NCBI RefSeq assembly: GCF_030376605.1
Contig: NZ_JARRAE010000004.1
Span: forward strand, 1 to 64,000
DNA from: Pseudochrobactrum sp. sp1633
GTDB taxonomy: Bacteria > Pseudomonadota > Alphaproteobacteria > Rhizobiales > Rhizobiaceae
DNA length: 64,000 nucleotides
Reading direction: 5' to 3'
In this document: positions 46,196 through 55,263 of the stretch, piece by piece
Layout: every line of letters starts with the position of its first letter
How positions within the stretch are numbered: the stretch's first letter is position 1
Position numbers and translations under genes: made by a program
The notes under the pieces: generated by a model
Told to the model about the DNA's origin: nothing
Databases searched by the model: none
The model's input: the letters and a program-made list of their open reading frames with translations, nothing else

Positions 46196-47005
46196 ATGAA
46201 CACTTCGCGCCTGATCATTCTGGCTGTTGCCGTGCTTGCTGCCGGTGCGGCAGGCTATATTGCATTGACCATGAATGATGCGCCACCGCCGGCGATCGAA
46301 GTCAGCACATCTGTCCCTGCCCTGCCTGTCAAAGATGTTTTGACAGCCACATCCGACATGTCAGTGGGTTCGTCCCTATCCGGCCAGTTACAATGGCAAT
46401 CCTGGCCGGAAAGCTCCGTCAATGCGGATTATATTACCCGTGATGCACAAGCGGATGCACTGGACACAATGCAAAAATCCAGCTTGCGTCTTCCTGTTCT
46501 CGCCGGAGAGCCGATCCGCAAGGTTAAACTGATCGGCGAAGGTGAGCAGTTCCTGTCATCTATACTGCCTAAGGGAATGCGGGCAATCGCAACCAATATC
46601 GAAGCCGAAAGCTCCGCAGGCGGTTTTATTCTGCCTGGTGACCGTGTTGATGTCATTCTGATTCGTGCAAACCGTAACAACGGCAATCCCAATGTTCCGT
46701 TTTTAACGGAAACTGTTCTGGAAAATGTCCGCGTTCTGGCCATCGATCAGACCATCAAAGAAGACGATGAAGGTAAGAAAGATATAATCGGTCGCACCGC
46801 TACGCTGGAAGTCACGCGCGAACAGGCTGAAATCATGACTGTCGCCCAATCTGTGGCAGACCGTATCAGCCTCACGCTACGTTCCGTGCGCGATGCAGAA
46901 CCTGAGCCAGTCAGCTCATCCGATTATCTCGTTGTTCCTCCGTCGAAAAACGGACCGGTCACCATCATCAAGTCTGGCAATCTTACCGAAGTCGGGATCA
47001 ACTAA
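46196..47005 (+). CDS. cpaB: Tad pilus assembly protein CpaB (RcpC)
   Basis: The 269-residue protein has an N-terminal membrane segment (LIILAVAVLAAGAAGYIAL) and the SAF/CpaB domain (LSSILPKGMRAIATNIEAESSAGGFILPGDRVDVIL). It is thought to gate or stabilise the CpaC secretin. Its stop shares one base with the cpaC start (TAATG). Confidence 0.92.
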   Translation: MNTSRLIILAVAVLAAGAAGYIALTMNDAPPPAIEVSTSVPALPVKDVLTATSDMSVGSSLSGQLQWQSWPESSVNADYITRDAQADALDTMQKSSLRLPVLAGEPIRKVKLIGEGEQFLSSILPKGMRAIATNIEAESSAGGFILPGDRVDVILIRANRNNGNPNVPFLTETVLENVRVLAIDQTIKEDDEGKKDIIGRTATLEVTREQAEIMTVAQSVADRISLTLRSVRDAEPEPVSSSDYLVVPPSKNGPVTIIKSGNLTEVGIN

Positions 47006-48519
47006 TGACACTTGCATCACTTTCCCAAACTTACGGCAGTGTACAATTTAAAGCCCTGTTGCTCTCTGTTGCAATAGTGTTACCAGTTGCGCTTTCAACC
47101 ACGGCATTAGCGCAGGATGTTCAGATTTCCAGCACCGGCCGGTCACAACCGGTCAATCTGGGTTTGAATCAATCAATCGTCATTGATTTACCGCAAGATG
47201 CCTATGACATACTGGTTGCCAATCCGGGTATTGCCGACGCTGTCACCCGCACTGCACGCCGCATTTATCTATTCGGAAAATCTGTCGGGCAAACCAATAT
47301 TATTGTTTTTGGAAAAGACGGTGAGCAGATTGCCAGTCTTGATTTGAAAATTGAACGTGATGTCAGCAGTCTTTCATCTTCTCTACGGAAATATATTCCG
47401 GGCTCCAATATCAAGATCGAACTGATCAACGATAATATTGTTCTCACCGGCACGGTTGACACCCCACAGGATGCCGCACAGGCAGCCAAACTTGCAGAAT
47501 TGCTGGTTTCAGGTGGTGAGGCAACCACCGGACAATATGATGACAATTCCAGCACATCCTCCGGTACCGGCAATAATATCACGATCTCAAGTGGTTTTGG
47601 GCAAGAGCGCCGCCGCTCCAGCAAAATCATCAATCTGATTACCATTTCCGGTGAAGATCAGGTGACACTGAAAGTAACAGTCGCTGAAGTCAGCCGTACT
47701 GTAATGAAACAGCTCGGTGTAAATATGATGGGAAGCGCCAGTATGAATGGTGTGACTTTCAGCGGTCTTGCAGGAAATTTACCCGTTGCCGGAGCAGCAA
47801 AAAACCTGAGCCTTGAGACTAAAAATTTCCGCGGCTACTTGCAGGCAATGGAAACGGCTGGCGCAATGAAAACACTTGCCGAACCGACACTGACTGCAAT
47901 CTCGGGTGAAAAAGCCGCTTTTCAGGTTGGTGGCGAATATAATGTGCTCGAAAGTGTCAATTTTGACGATGATGGCAAGCGCCAAAATACCCTCGCCAAA
48001 ATTGAGTACGGTATTGGATTAGAATTCATGCCAACAGTGCTGGGACCAGGTCGCATTTCGTTGAAAGTCCGTACTTCTGTCTCCGAACCAACCAATGAAG
48101 GTTCAGCAACACAAAGCAGCGGTGAATTCGCACCGAACATAATTTCTCTACGCAAGCGCGTTGCAGATACAACAGTGGAGATGCCTTCCGGCGGCTCCAT
48201 GATGATCGGTGGTCTGATCCGTGATGAAACCCGCCAATCCATTAACGGCACACCCGGCCTGTCAAAAATTCCTGTGCTCGGCACTCTCTTTCGCAGCAGA
48301 GAGTTCCAGCGCAACGAATCTGAGCTGGTTGTGATTGTCACCCCGTATCTGGTGCGTCCGACTGCACGAACAGAACTGGCACGCCCCGATGATAATCTGG
48401 CACCACCAAGTGATGCGGCAGGCTTTGTGCTTGGCAAAGTCAACCGTGTTTATGGAAGCGCTAAAACCAACCTGCCAAACGGCCGCTACAACGGCGTTGT
48501 CGGCTTCATCTACAAATAA
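47005..48519 (+). CDS. cpaC: Tad pilus secretin CpaC (RcpA)
   Basis: The 504-residue outer membrane secretin has a signal peptide, an N-terminal pilus_assembly domain (DAYDILVANPGIADAVTRTA), a Ser/Thr-rich linker near 180-195 and the C-terminal secretin domain (GGSMMIGGLIRDETRQS, FRSREFQRNESELVVIVTPYLVRP). It forms the pore for pilus passage. Confidence 0.94.
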   Translation: MTLASLSQTYGSVQFKALLLSVAIVLPVALSTTALAQDVQISSTGRSQPVNLGLNQSIVIDLPQDAYDILVANPGIADAVTRTARRIYLFGKSVGQTNIIVFGKDGEQIASLDLKIERDVSSLSSSLRKYIPGSNIKIELINDNIVLTGTVDTPQDAAQAAKLAELLVSGGEATTGQYDDNSSTSSGTGNNITISSGFGQERRRSSKIINLITISGEDQVTLKVTVAEVSRTVMKQLGVNMMGSASMNGVTFSGLAGNLPVAGAAKNLSLETKNFRGYLQAMETAGAMKTLAEPTLTAISGEKAAFQVGGEYNVLESVNFDDDGKRQNTLAKIEYGIGLEFMPTVLGPGRISLKVRTSVSEPTNEGSATQSSGEFAPNIISLRKRVADTTVEMPSGGSMMIGGLIRDETRQSINGTPGLSKIPVLGTLFRSREFQRNESELVVIVTPYLVRPTARTELARPDDNLAPPSDAAGFVLGKVNRVYGSAKTNLPNGRYNGVVGFIYK

Positions 48520-48535
48520 GAAGGGCAGGCAAATT

Positions 48536-49252
48536 ATGAGCAAGATTTCATTCCCGCAGACCCGCTCCGTCATAATCGGCAGCAGCCTGTTCATCACACT
48601 GGCTTTGGCAGGATGTGCAAATACGCATCATGTAACGGTTGGCGCCGTACCTGATGATTACCGCACCAATCATCCGATCACCATTCAGGAGCGCGAAAGA
48701 ACCGCTGATATTCCGGTGAGCCGGAATGACAAAAAACTGAGCGGAACACAACGCAGTATTGTTCAGAATGCCGTGGACGGCTACCGCCGCCAAGGTTCCG
48801 GCATGGTCTTCATCCTACTGCCGGAAGGCAGTGCCAATCAGACTGCTGCCTACCGTATCAGCATGGATATCGCCACAGTTTTGAGACGCGGTGGCGTTCT
48901 GGCCAGCAATATCGCCACCCAGAGCTATCAGGTCAATAATCCGCAAATTTCTGCACCGGTACGCATCAGCTATTATGCCATGACCGCAGGTACAGGACCT
49001 TGCGGACGCTGGCCGGAAGACATGCTGAGCACAGCAGAAAACAAACATTATGCCAATTTTGGCTGCGCGACACAGGCTAATCTGGCTGCACAGGTTGCGA
49101 ACCCTGCAGATTTCCTCGGCCCGCGCGCGACAGCACCACTGAATGGAACACGTAATGACCGTGTTATCAGCGGAAAAGAAGGCTACGAGAATATGTCACC
49201 GACACCAACAGAAGTGTGGCAAGAATCGCGCAGCAAGATAGCTAACTATTAA
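48536..49252 (+). CDS. cpaD: Tad pilus lipoprotein CpaD
   Basis: The 238-residue protein has a lipoprotein signal (FITLALAGC) and the CpaD domain (DDYRTNHPITIQERERTADI, then GPCGRWPEDM). It helps place the secretin. I chose the ATG at 48536 with AGGGCAGG upstream; the frame is open earlier but overlaps cpaC. Confidence 0.92.
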   Translation: MSKISFPQTRSVIIGSSLFITLALAGCANTHHVTVGAVPDDYRTNHPITIQERERTADIPVSRNDKKLSGTQRSIVQNAVDGYRRQGSGMVFILLPEGSANQTAAYRISMDIATVLRRGGVLASNIATQSYQVNNPQISAPVRISYYAMTAGTGPCGRWPEDMLSTAENKHYANFGCATQANLAAQVANPADFLGPRATAPLNGTRNDRVISGKEGYENMSPTPTEVWQESRSKIANY

Positions 49253-49280
49253 TGCCTGATTGTGCTGTGGTTAGTAAAAG

Positions 49281-49326
49281 TAAAAAAACAATCCGGTTTA
49301 CATTGAAATTTACTGTAAACCGGATT
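49281..49326 (-). terminator. Strong hairpin in the cpaD-cpaE gap, terminator-like on the antisense strand
   Basis: AATCCGGTTTAC and GTAAACCGGATT form a perfect 12-pair stem with a 13-base loop. On the minus strand a T-run (TGTTTTTTTAC) follows; on the plus strand it does not. So it should stop antisense transcription, although it may also affect cpaE mRNA. Confidence 0.7.
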
Positions 49327-49352
49327 CATCAGTTTTAACAAAGGTCGCGATT

Positions 49353-50630
49353 TTGGAAAACAGTGTCACATCAACAGAGATGCATCAGGATTCCAGCACG
49401 GATATGCGCAACATCCGCCCGCTTCCGCGCCTGAATATTGATGCTTTCTGTGAAACTGAGGCCGGTTTGTCTGTGCTTCAGGCCTGCTCTCAGGACAGAC
49501 GCTTAACCCGCACCCGCTGGCAGATTCGCTCCGGTGGTATTGATCGTGCTCTGGAAGCTTATCAGAGCACGTCCACACCACATCTTATCATATTTGAAAG
49601 CGCTGCGGGGCAAGAGCAGCTGCTTCAGGATATTATGCGACTTGCCGAGGTCTGTGACAGCGGTACGCGTGTTCTGATTATCGGTCGTAGTAATGAGGTC
49701 CGGCTTTATCGTGAGCTGATCCGTAACGGCGTTTCGGATTATCTGGTTTCACCGGCCAGCCTGCCCGAAGTCATCTCCGTTCTAGACACATTATTTACAG
49801 ACCCGTCAACCGCACCATCCGGTAGAAGCATTGCCGTCATTGGTGCCAAAGGTGGGGTTGGCTCATCAACGCTTGCGCACAATATCAGCTGGAGTCTTGC
49901 CAATCAGTTCAAGCATGAAGTTGTTCTGGCTGACATGGATCTGCCTTTCGGCACTGTTAATATTAACTTTGATCAGGATCCGACATTGGGTATTGCCGAT
50001 GCGGTCTATGCACCGGAGCGCGTTGATGAGGTTTATCTCGACCGTCTTCTGGCCGAAAGCTCTGAGCATCTGTCCTTGCTGGCGGCACCGTCAACGCTTG
50101 AAAAAACCTATGATTTTGAATCTGAATCTTTTGTTTCAATCATAGATGCAGCTCTGCGCACTACGCAATTACTGGTGCTCGATATGCCGCATAGCTGGAA
50201 CAGCTGGGTCCGCACCACCCTGATGCGGGCTGATGAGGTTATTATTGTTGCCACACCGGATCTGGCTAGTTTGCGCAACACTAAAAATCTACTCGACACA
50301 CTGATCCTGCTGCGCCCGAATGACAGACCTGCCCATCTTATTCTCAATCAGACCGGTGTGGCCAAACGTCCCGAAATATCCGCCACGGATTTTTGCACAC
50401 CGCTGAATATCAAGCCGCTTGCCGTGATTGAGCATGACCCGCAACTGTTCGGAACTGCAGCCAATAATGCGCATATGCTCGGCGAGGCAGATCAAAACCA
50501 TAAAATATCGCAAAAAATTACCGATATAGCCCGTGAATTGCTTGGAAAGCATGATGTGCCGGATCAGGCCAAAAAAGCGAAACCTTTGGCGGGTCTTCTC
50601 AGCAAACTCAAGCGCAAAAAGTCAGCTTGA
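49353..50630 (+). CDS. cpaE: Tad pilus ATPase-like localisation protein CpaE (TadZ)
   Basis: The 425-residue protein has an N-terminal receiver-like part (about 60-145) and a ParA/MinD-type ATPase part with deviant P-loop IGAKGGVGSSTLAHN near 165-178. It helps place the Tad machine at a pole. The start is TTG at 49353; an ATG at 49380 is an alternative. A strong hairpin stands between cpaD and this gene. Confidence 0.92.
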   Translation: MENSVTSTEMHQDSSTDMRNIRPLPRLNIDAFCETEAGLSVLQACSQDRRLTRTRWQIRSGGIDRALEAYQSTSTPHLIIFESAAGQEQLLQDIMRLAEVCDSGTRVLIIGRSNEVRLYRELIRNGVSDYLVSPASLPEVISVLDTLFTDPSTAPSGRSIAVIGAKGGVGSSTLAHNISWSLANQFKHEVVLADMDLPFGTVNINFDQDPTLGIADAVYAPERVDEVYLDRLLAESSEHLSLLAAPSTLEKTYDFESESFVSIIDAALRTTQLLVLDMPHSWNSWVRTTLMRADEVIIVATPDLASLRNTKNLLDTLILLRPNDRPAHLILNQTGVAKRPEISATDFCTPLNIKPLAVIEHDPQLFGTAANNAHMLGEADQNHKISQKITDIARELLGKHDVPDQAKKAKPLAGLLSKLKRKKSA

Positions 50631-50653
50631 CGGACAAGGATTAAGAAACAGCC

Positions 50654-52114
50654 ATGTTCGGAAAAAGAGGCGGAACCTCCCAAACCACCGGTATAAAACC
50701 AGCTGCACCGATCATCAGTCAGGCAGGCGCATCCAATGCGTCTCCGCAAGCTGCACCTGTGGTATCGGTCTCTGATAATGCGGCAACGAAAACTGCTGCT
50801 GCGCCGGTTGTGCGTGAAAAATCTCAGGCCTATTACGACACAAAATCGCAGATATTTGCAGCTCTGATTGATACGATTGATCTGGCGCAATTATCGCGTA
50901 TGGATGCAGAAGCTGCACGTGACGATATCCGTGAAATCGTCAATGACATTATCTCGATCAAAAACTTTGTCATGTCCATTGCCGAGCAGGAAGAACTGCT
51001 TGACGATATCTGTAACGATGTTCTGGGGTACGGCCCGCTGGAACCATTGCTTGCACGCGACGATATTGCCGATATCATGGTCAACAGCGCACGCAAAACC
51101 TATATTGAAGTGAATGGCCGCGTACAGGAAACCAATGTTCGCTTTCGTGACAATCAGCAATTGTTGAACATCTGTCAGCGCATTGTTTCTCAGGTCGGAC
51201 GCCGTGTTGATGAATCCAGCCCCATCTGCGATGCCCGTCTGCCTGATGGCTCCCGTGTCAACGTCATCACCTCACCGCTTGCCATTGACGGCACTGCGTT
51301 GACCATCCGTAAATTCAAAAAAGACAAACTGACCCTCGATCAGCTGGTTCGCTTTGGCAGTATCTCGCAAATGGGTGCGGAGCTGCTGCAAATTATCGGC
51401 CGTGTTCGCTGCAATATCATCATTTCCGGCGGTACCGGCTCGGGCAAAACCACGCTGCTCAACTGTCTCACACGCTATATTGATTCCACCGAGCGCATTA
51501 TTACCTGTGAAGATTCTGCGGAATTACAGCTTCAGCAGCCCCATGTTGTACGCCTTGAAACCCGCCCGCCAAACCTTGAAGGTGAAGGCGAGATCACCAT
51601 GCGTGATCTGGTCAAAAACTGCCTGCGTATGCGCCCTGAACGTATTATCGTCGGTGAAGTACGTGGCCCTGAAGTTTTCGATTTGCTTCAGGCCATGAAT
51701 ACCGGCCATGACGGATCGATGGGAACAATCCACTCGAACAGCCCGCGTGAATGTCTGAACCGCATGGAAGCCATGATTGCTATGGGCGGCTATACACTGC
51801 CACAGCGCACCGTGCGCGAAATCATTGTCGGTTCTATTGATGTGATTATTCAGGCAACACGTCTTCGTGACGGTACACGCCGTATCACCCATGTCACCGA
51901 AGTGCTGGGCATGGAAGGGGACGTCATCATCACGCAGGATCTGATTAATTTTGAGATGATGGGGGAGGATATTAACGGCAATATTATAGGCCGTCATGTC
52001 TCGACCGGGATTGCCCGTCCGGCCTTCTGGGAGCGGGCTCGCTATTACAATGAAGACCAACGGCTATCTACGATTCTCGATACGATGGAAGTCGCAGGCA
52101 GTCATCAGGTTTGA
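50654..52114 (+). CDS. cpaF: Tad pilus ATPase CpaF (TadA)
   Basis: The 486-residue secretion ATPase powers pilus assembly. Walker A is [13 protein letters not shown] and the Walker B region is [17 protein letters not shown] with [12 protein letters not shown]. The N-terminus (about 1-55) is Ala- and Ser-rich. It lies 23 bases after cpaE. Confidence 0.95.
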   Translation: MFGKRGGTSQTTGIKPAAPIISQAGASNASPQAAPVVSVSDNAATKTAAAPVVREKSQAYYDTKSQIFAALIDTIDLAQLSRMDAEAARDDIREIVNDIISIKNFVMSIAEQEELLDDICNDVLGYGPLEPLLARDDIADIMVNSARKTYIEVNGRVQETNVRFRDNQQLLNICQRIVSQVGRRVDESSPICDARLPDGSRVNVITSPLAIDGTALTIRKFKKDKLTLDQLVRFGSISQMGAELLQIIGRVRCNIIISGGTGSGKTTLLNCLTRYIDSTERIITCEDSAELQLQQPHVVRLETRPPNLEGEGEITMRDLVKNCLRMRPERIIVGEVRGPEVFDLLQAMNTGHDGSMGTIHSNSPRECLNRMEAMIAMGGYTLPQRTVREIIVGSIDVIIQATRLRDGTRRITHVTEVLGMEGDVIITQDLINFEMMGEDINGNIIGRHVSTGIARPAFWERARYYNEDQRLSTILDTMEVAGSHQV

Positions 52115-52169
52115 TGACTACGATTATTGATCGACCTCCGCCTGACGCGACAAAAGAAAGGGCACACGA

Positions 52170-53174
52170 ATGAACGGCGCAACACTCATGTTTGTTGTTC
52201 TGGCTGCTATTGCGGCCGGCGCCCTGCTCTATGCGATTTTTTTCGACCGGATCAATTCCGAGAAAACCGGTCAAAAACGGCTTGAGGCGATAAAGAAAAC
52301 CACAACCAGTCGTGCTGTGATGCGCTCAGAACGTGAGAAACAGAGCGATGCGCAGAAGCGTCGCCGGACATTGCAGGACAATCTGGATGAGCTGGATCGT
52401 CGTAATAAAACGCAGAACAAGAACCAAAAAAATCCGCCATTGCGTATCTTGCTGGTGCAGGCAGGTCTGAGCTGGAGTATTCGCCAGTTTTATCTCATCA
52501 GTACTTCCAGCGCCTTTATCTGTTTTCTGCTGGGACTGCTTGGCGGCGTTCCCTTACCAATGTCACCAGTCATTGCGTTGATCGGTTTTTTTGGAGTCCC
52601 ACGCTGGATCATTTTGCGTTTGCGCAAAAAGCGAATGAAGGCATTTCTCAATGATTTTCCCAATGCGTTAGATGTGATCACCCGTTCTTTGCGTTCCGGT
52701 CTGCCTTTAAATGACAGTCTGCGCCTGCTGGCAAATGATGCCCCCTCACCTGTTAAAGAAGAATTTAGGCGGATTGTCGAAGCCCAGCAAATGGGACTGA
52801 CGATTCCGGAAGCCGTTGCCAAAATGCCGGAGAACATGCCCTGCGCAGAAACCAACTTCTTTGCGATTGTTATTCAGATTCAATCACAAGCTGGCGGTAA
52901 CTTGTCAGAAGCATTGGGCAATTTATCCCGGGTCTTGAGAGACCGCAAAAAAATGGCTGTGAAAGTACAGGCAATGTCTCAGGAGGCTAAAGCCTCGGCT
53001 GCCATTATCGGCTCATTACCGTTTTTTGTCGCCACAGTCATTTCAGTCATGAACCCAGGCTATATCAACCTTTTATTCACAACATTCCCTGGTAATGTTC
53101 TGCTCGTTATCTCTGTAGTCATGTATTCACTCGGAATTTTCGTGATGAAAACCATGATTAATTTCAAAATGTAG
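52170..53174 (+). CDS. tadB: Tad pilus inner membrane protein TadB
   Basis: The 334-residue protein has a T2SSF domain (FLNDFPNALDVITRSLRSGLPLNDSL, GGNLSEALGNLSRVLRDRKKM) between membrane segments at both ends. With TadC it forms the membrane platform. It lies 55 bases after cpaF. Confidence 0.93.
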   Translation: MNGATLMFVVLAAIAAGALLYAIFFDRINSEKTGQKRLEAIKKTTTSRAVMRSEREKQSDAQKRRRTLQDNLDELDRRNKTQNKNQKNPPLRILLVQAGLSWSIRQFYLISTSSAFICFLLGLLGGVPLPMSPVIALIGFFGVPRWIILRLRKKRMKAFLNDFPNALDVITRSLRSGLPLNDSLRLLANDAPSPVKEEFRRIVEAQQMGLTIPEAVAKMPENMPCAETNFFAIVIQIQSQAGGNLSEALGNLSRVLRDRKKMAVKVQAMSQEAKASAAIIGSLPFFVATVISVMNPGYINLLFTTFPGNVLLVISVVMYSLGIFVMKTMINFKM

Positions 53175-53186
53175 GCGGAGTTGGTG

Positions 53187-54185
53187 ATGCGGGAATTTTT
53201 CGAAACCACTCTCTTTCAACGGCAAACACTCATCAGCATATTTGTTATGTTTGCGATGTTTGCGACTGTGCTGACGCTTTTGCTACCGTACTTCCAGCGG
53301 GATCCGTTAAAAAGCCGTATGAAGTCCGTAGCTCTTGAACGCGAGGCCATCCGTGCGCGTGAAAGAGCGCGCGTTGCCAATGATAAAGAACGCGGCATTA
53401 CCCTGCGACACCAGCAAAAAGCCGGTATTCGCGATTTTGTTGAAAAACTTGATTTGCGCCGTGCACTGGCCGATGACAAAACACTTGCATCTCTGCGTCA
53501 AGCTGGTTTTCGCGGGCAAAATCCGCTCAATATTTTCCTCTTTATGCGCTTTGTACTACCTTTCGCATTTCTTGGCGGAGCAATTTTCCTGATCTTCGGC
53601 TTAGGAATGCTGGCCGGACAATCTACATTTGTCCGCCTTCTTGTCTGCGTGATTGCCGCCTATGCAGGCTTTTACGCGCCCAATCTCTATGTCAGCAATG
53701 TTGCAGCCAAACGCCGTGACTCCATCACGCTTGCCTGGCCGGATGCACTCGATCTGATGTTGATTTGTGTGGAATCCGGCATGTCAACTGAAGCTGCCTT
53801 CCGGCGCATTGCCGATGAAATCGGAGTTCAGTCGGCAGATCTGGCTGAAGAACTGATGCTGACGAATGCAGAACTGGCCTTCTTGCCAGAGCGCCGTCAG
53901 GCCTATGAAAATCTTGCCAACCGTACAGGTCTGGAATCGGTTAAATCTATGACACAGGCACTGATACAGGCTGAGCGGTATGGTACACCGGTCGCAACAG
54001 CCATGCGCACACTCTCTCAGGAAAGCCGCGATATGCGATTGCTCGCTGCTGAAAAAAAGGCCGCAGGCCTGCCGCCAAAACTCACTGTTCCGATGATCAT
54101 ATTTTTCCTGCCCGTTTTGTTTATGGTTATTCTCGGTCCTGCCATGATCCAGATTTTTGGCCAGGGCGGTATTGCCGGGAATTAA
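53187..54185 (+). CDS. tadC: Tad pilus inner membrane protein TadC
   Basis: The 332-residue T2SSF protein pairs with TadB. It has WPDALDLMLICVESGMSTEAAFRRIADE and LIQAERYGTPVATAMRTLSQESRD plus a C-terminal membrane segment. I chose the ATG at 53187 with GGCGGAG 6 bases upstream; TTG and GTG just before are also in frame. A hairpin follows the operon. Confidence 0.92.
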   Translation: MREFFETTLFQRQTLISIFVMFAMFATVLTLLLPYFQRDPLKSRMKSVALEREAIRARERARVANDKERGITLRHQQKAGIRDFVEKLDLRRALADDKTLASLRQAGFRGQNPLNIFLFMRFVLPFAFLGGAIFLIFGLGMLAGQSTFVRLLVCVIAAYAGFYAPNLYVSNVAAKRRDSITLAWPDALDLMLICVESGMSTEAAFRRIADEIGVQSADLAEELMLTNAELAFLPERRQAYENLANRTGLESVKSMTQALIQAERYGTPVATAMRTLSQESRDMRLLAAEKKAAGLPPKLTVPMIIFFLPVLFMVILGPAMIQIFGQGGIAGN

Positions 54186-54199
54186 ACAGCCAAAACAAA

Positions 54200-54233
54200 A
54201 TTGCCCGCTTGAACGAGGCTTCAGGCGGGCAAT
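54200..54233. terminator. Hairpin between tadC and tadD
   Basis: ATTGCCCGC pairs with GCGGGCAAT around a 16-base loop that has some inner pairing. It serves the convergent genes tadC (plus) and tadD (minus); T-runs are weak on both sides. Confidence 0.6.
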
Positions 54234-54247
54234 CTAATATTCAGGGT

Positions 54248-55087
54248 TCACGCCTGTTTTTTCATGCCCTGCTTTGCCAGCATGGTGCGCAGATAATCGG
54301 TATTCGCTTTGGCTTGTTCCGGTGATAATTCACGCGAAGCAATAGTTTCAGCTTCCTGAAAACGCCCCTGAAGACCAACAACCAGCGCCAGATTTTGACG
54401 GACACGGCTGTCACTGCCATTGGCTGTGGAGGCTTGGCGCAAATATTTCTCGGCAGTTGGCAGATCACCGCTCAACACGTAAGACATACCGAGGTTGGAC
54501 AAGACAGAAGCTTCACCCGGCTTGATCTGTAATGCTTTCTGGTAGATCGCACGAGCATCCGCTGAATTACCCTGCTGATCCAGAATTGCACCTTCTGCCG
54601 ACAACAAACGCCAATCCGGATATTCCGGCGTTTGTGCACGGCGTACTGCATCCAGCGCAGCATCCAACTCTCCGGCTCCGGCCAGAGCTTTGCCATAGGC
54701 CGCCAGCACTTGCTTGTCCTTTGGCAGTTGAATAGCGATTGCCCGCATCACGGCCAGTGACTGATCATTACGTCCTGCCATGCTCAGCACAGTTGCGTAA
54801 TTCAGTGCGGCCACTTTGCTGGCAGGATTTTTATTATAATAAGCGCCATAGGTCTGCGCGACTTGCGCAAGTTGCTGTGCATTCATCTGCTCAATGGATC
54901 GCTCAGCTTTTGTGCCGCCACTCTTAGCCACCGAACCGGTGGTTGTGCGGTCAACGCTGTTGCAGCCGGCAAGCGCCAATCCTGTCATGAACAGGGCAGT
55001 TGTGAGTGTCAGAAAGCGGCTTTTGCCGTAACGCAGGCTACGGCGTGATTTATCCGAGTGCTCAGAAGCCAGCGCATTTTTCTGCAT
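54248..55087 (-). CDS. tadD: Tad pilus TPR lipoprotein TadD
   Basis: The 279-residue protein has a lipoprotein signal (FMTGLALAGC) and TPR repeats (YGKALAGAGELDAALDAVRRA, AIYQKALQIKPGEASVLSNLGMSYVLSGDLPTAEKYLRQ-like units). It acts in secretin assembly. I chose ATG 55087 with GGAG upstream. It faces the operon from the other strand. Confidence 0.88.
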   Translation of the reverse strand: MQKNALASEHSDKSRRSLRYGKSRFLTLTTALFMTGLALAGCNSVDRTTTGSVAKSGGTKAERSIEQMNAQQLAQVAQTYGAYYNKNPASKVAALNYATVLSMAGRNDQSLAVMRAIAIQLPKDKQVLAAYGKALAGAGELDAALDAVRRAQTPEYPDWRLLSAEGAILDQQGNSADARAIYQKALQIKPGEASVLSNLGMSYVLSGDLPTAEKYLRQASTANGSDSRVRQNLALVVGLQGRFQEAETIASRELSPEQAKANTDYLRTMLAKQGMKKQA

Positions 55088-55183
55088 CAAACTTTCTCCA
55101 AAAAATACGGCGATGAGCGCGTTCAAAATCAGCTGTCTGCATTAACCCGCGCTTCACCGGAATATGATAAAATCAATATTCCA

Positions 55184-55204
55184 TTAACCCTAACAGACGG
55201 TTAA
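55184..55204. promoter_or_regulatory. TTAACC-9-GGTTAA dyad between tadD and the aminopeptidase gene
   Basis: Perfect 6-base arms about 100 bases upstream of tadD (minus) and 60 before the aminopeptidase start (plus). Each arm is a CtrA-type half site (TTAACC), but the inverted layout differs from the standard TTAA-7-TTAA site, so the binding protein is uncertain. Confidence 0.35.
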
Positions 55205-55263
55205 TTATTAAATCTGTATCAGCGACTCAGGCCGCTCTCCCGAAAATAAAAACGGAATGTACA

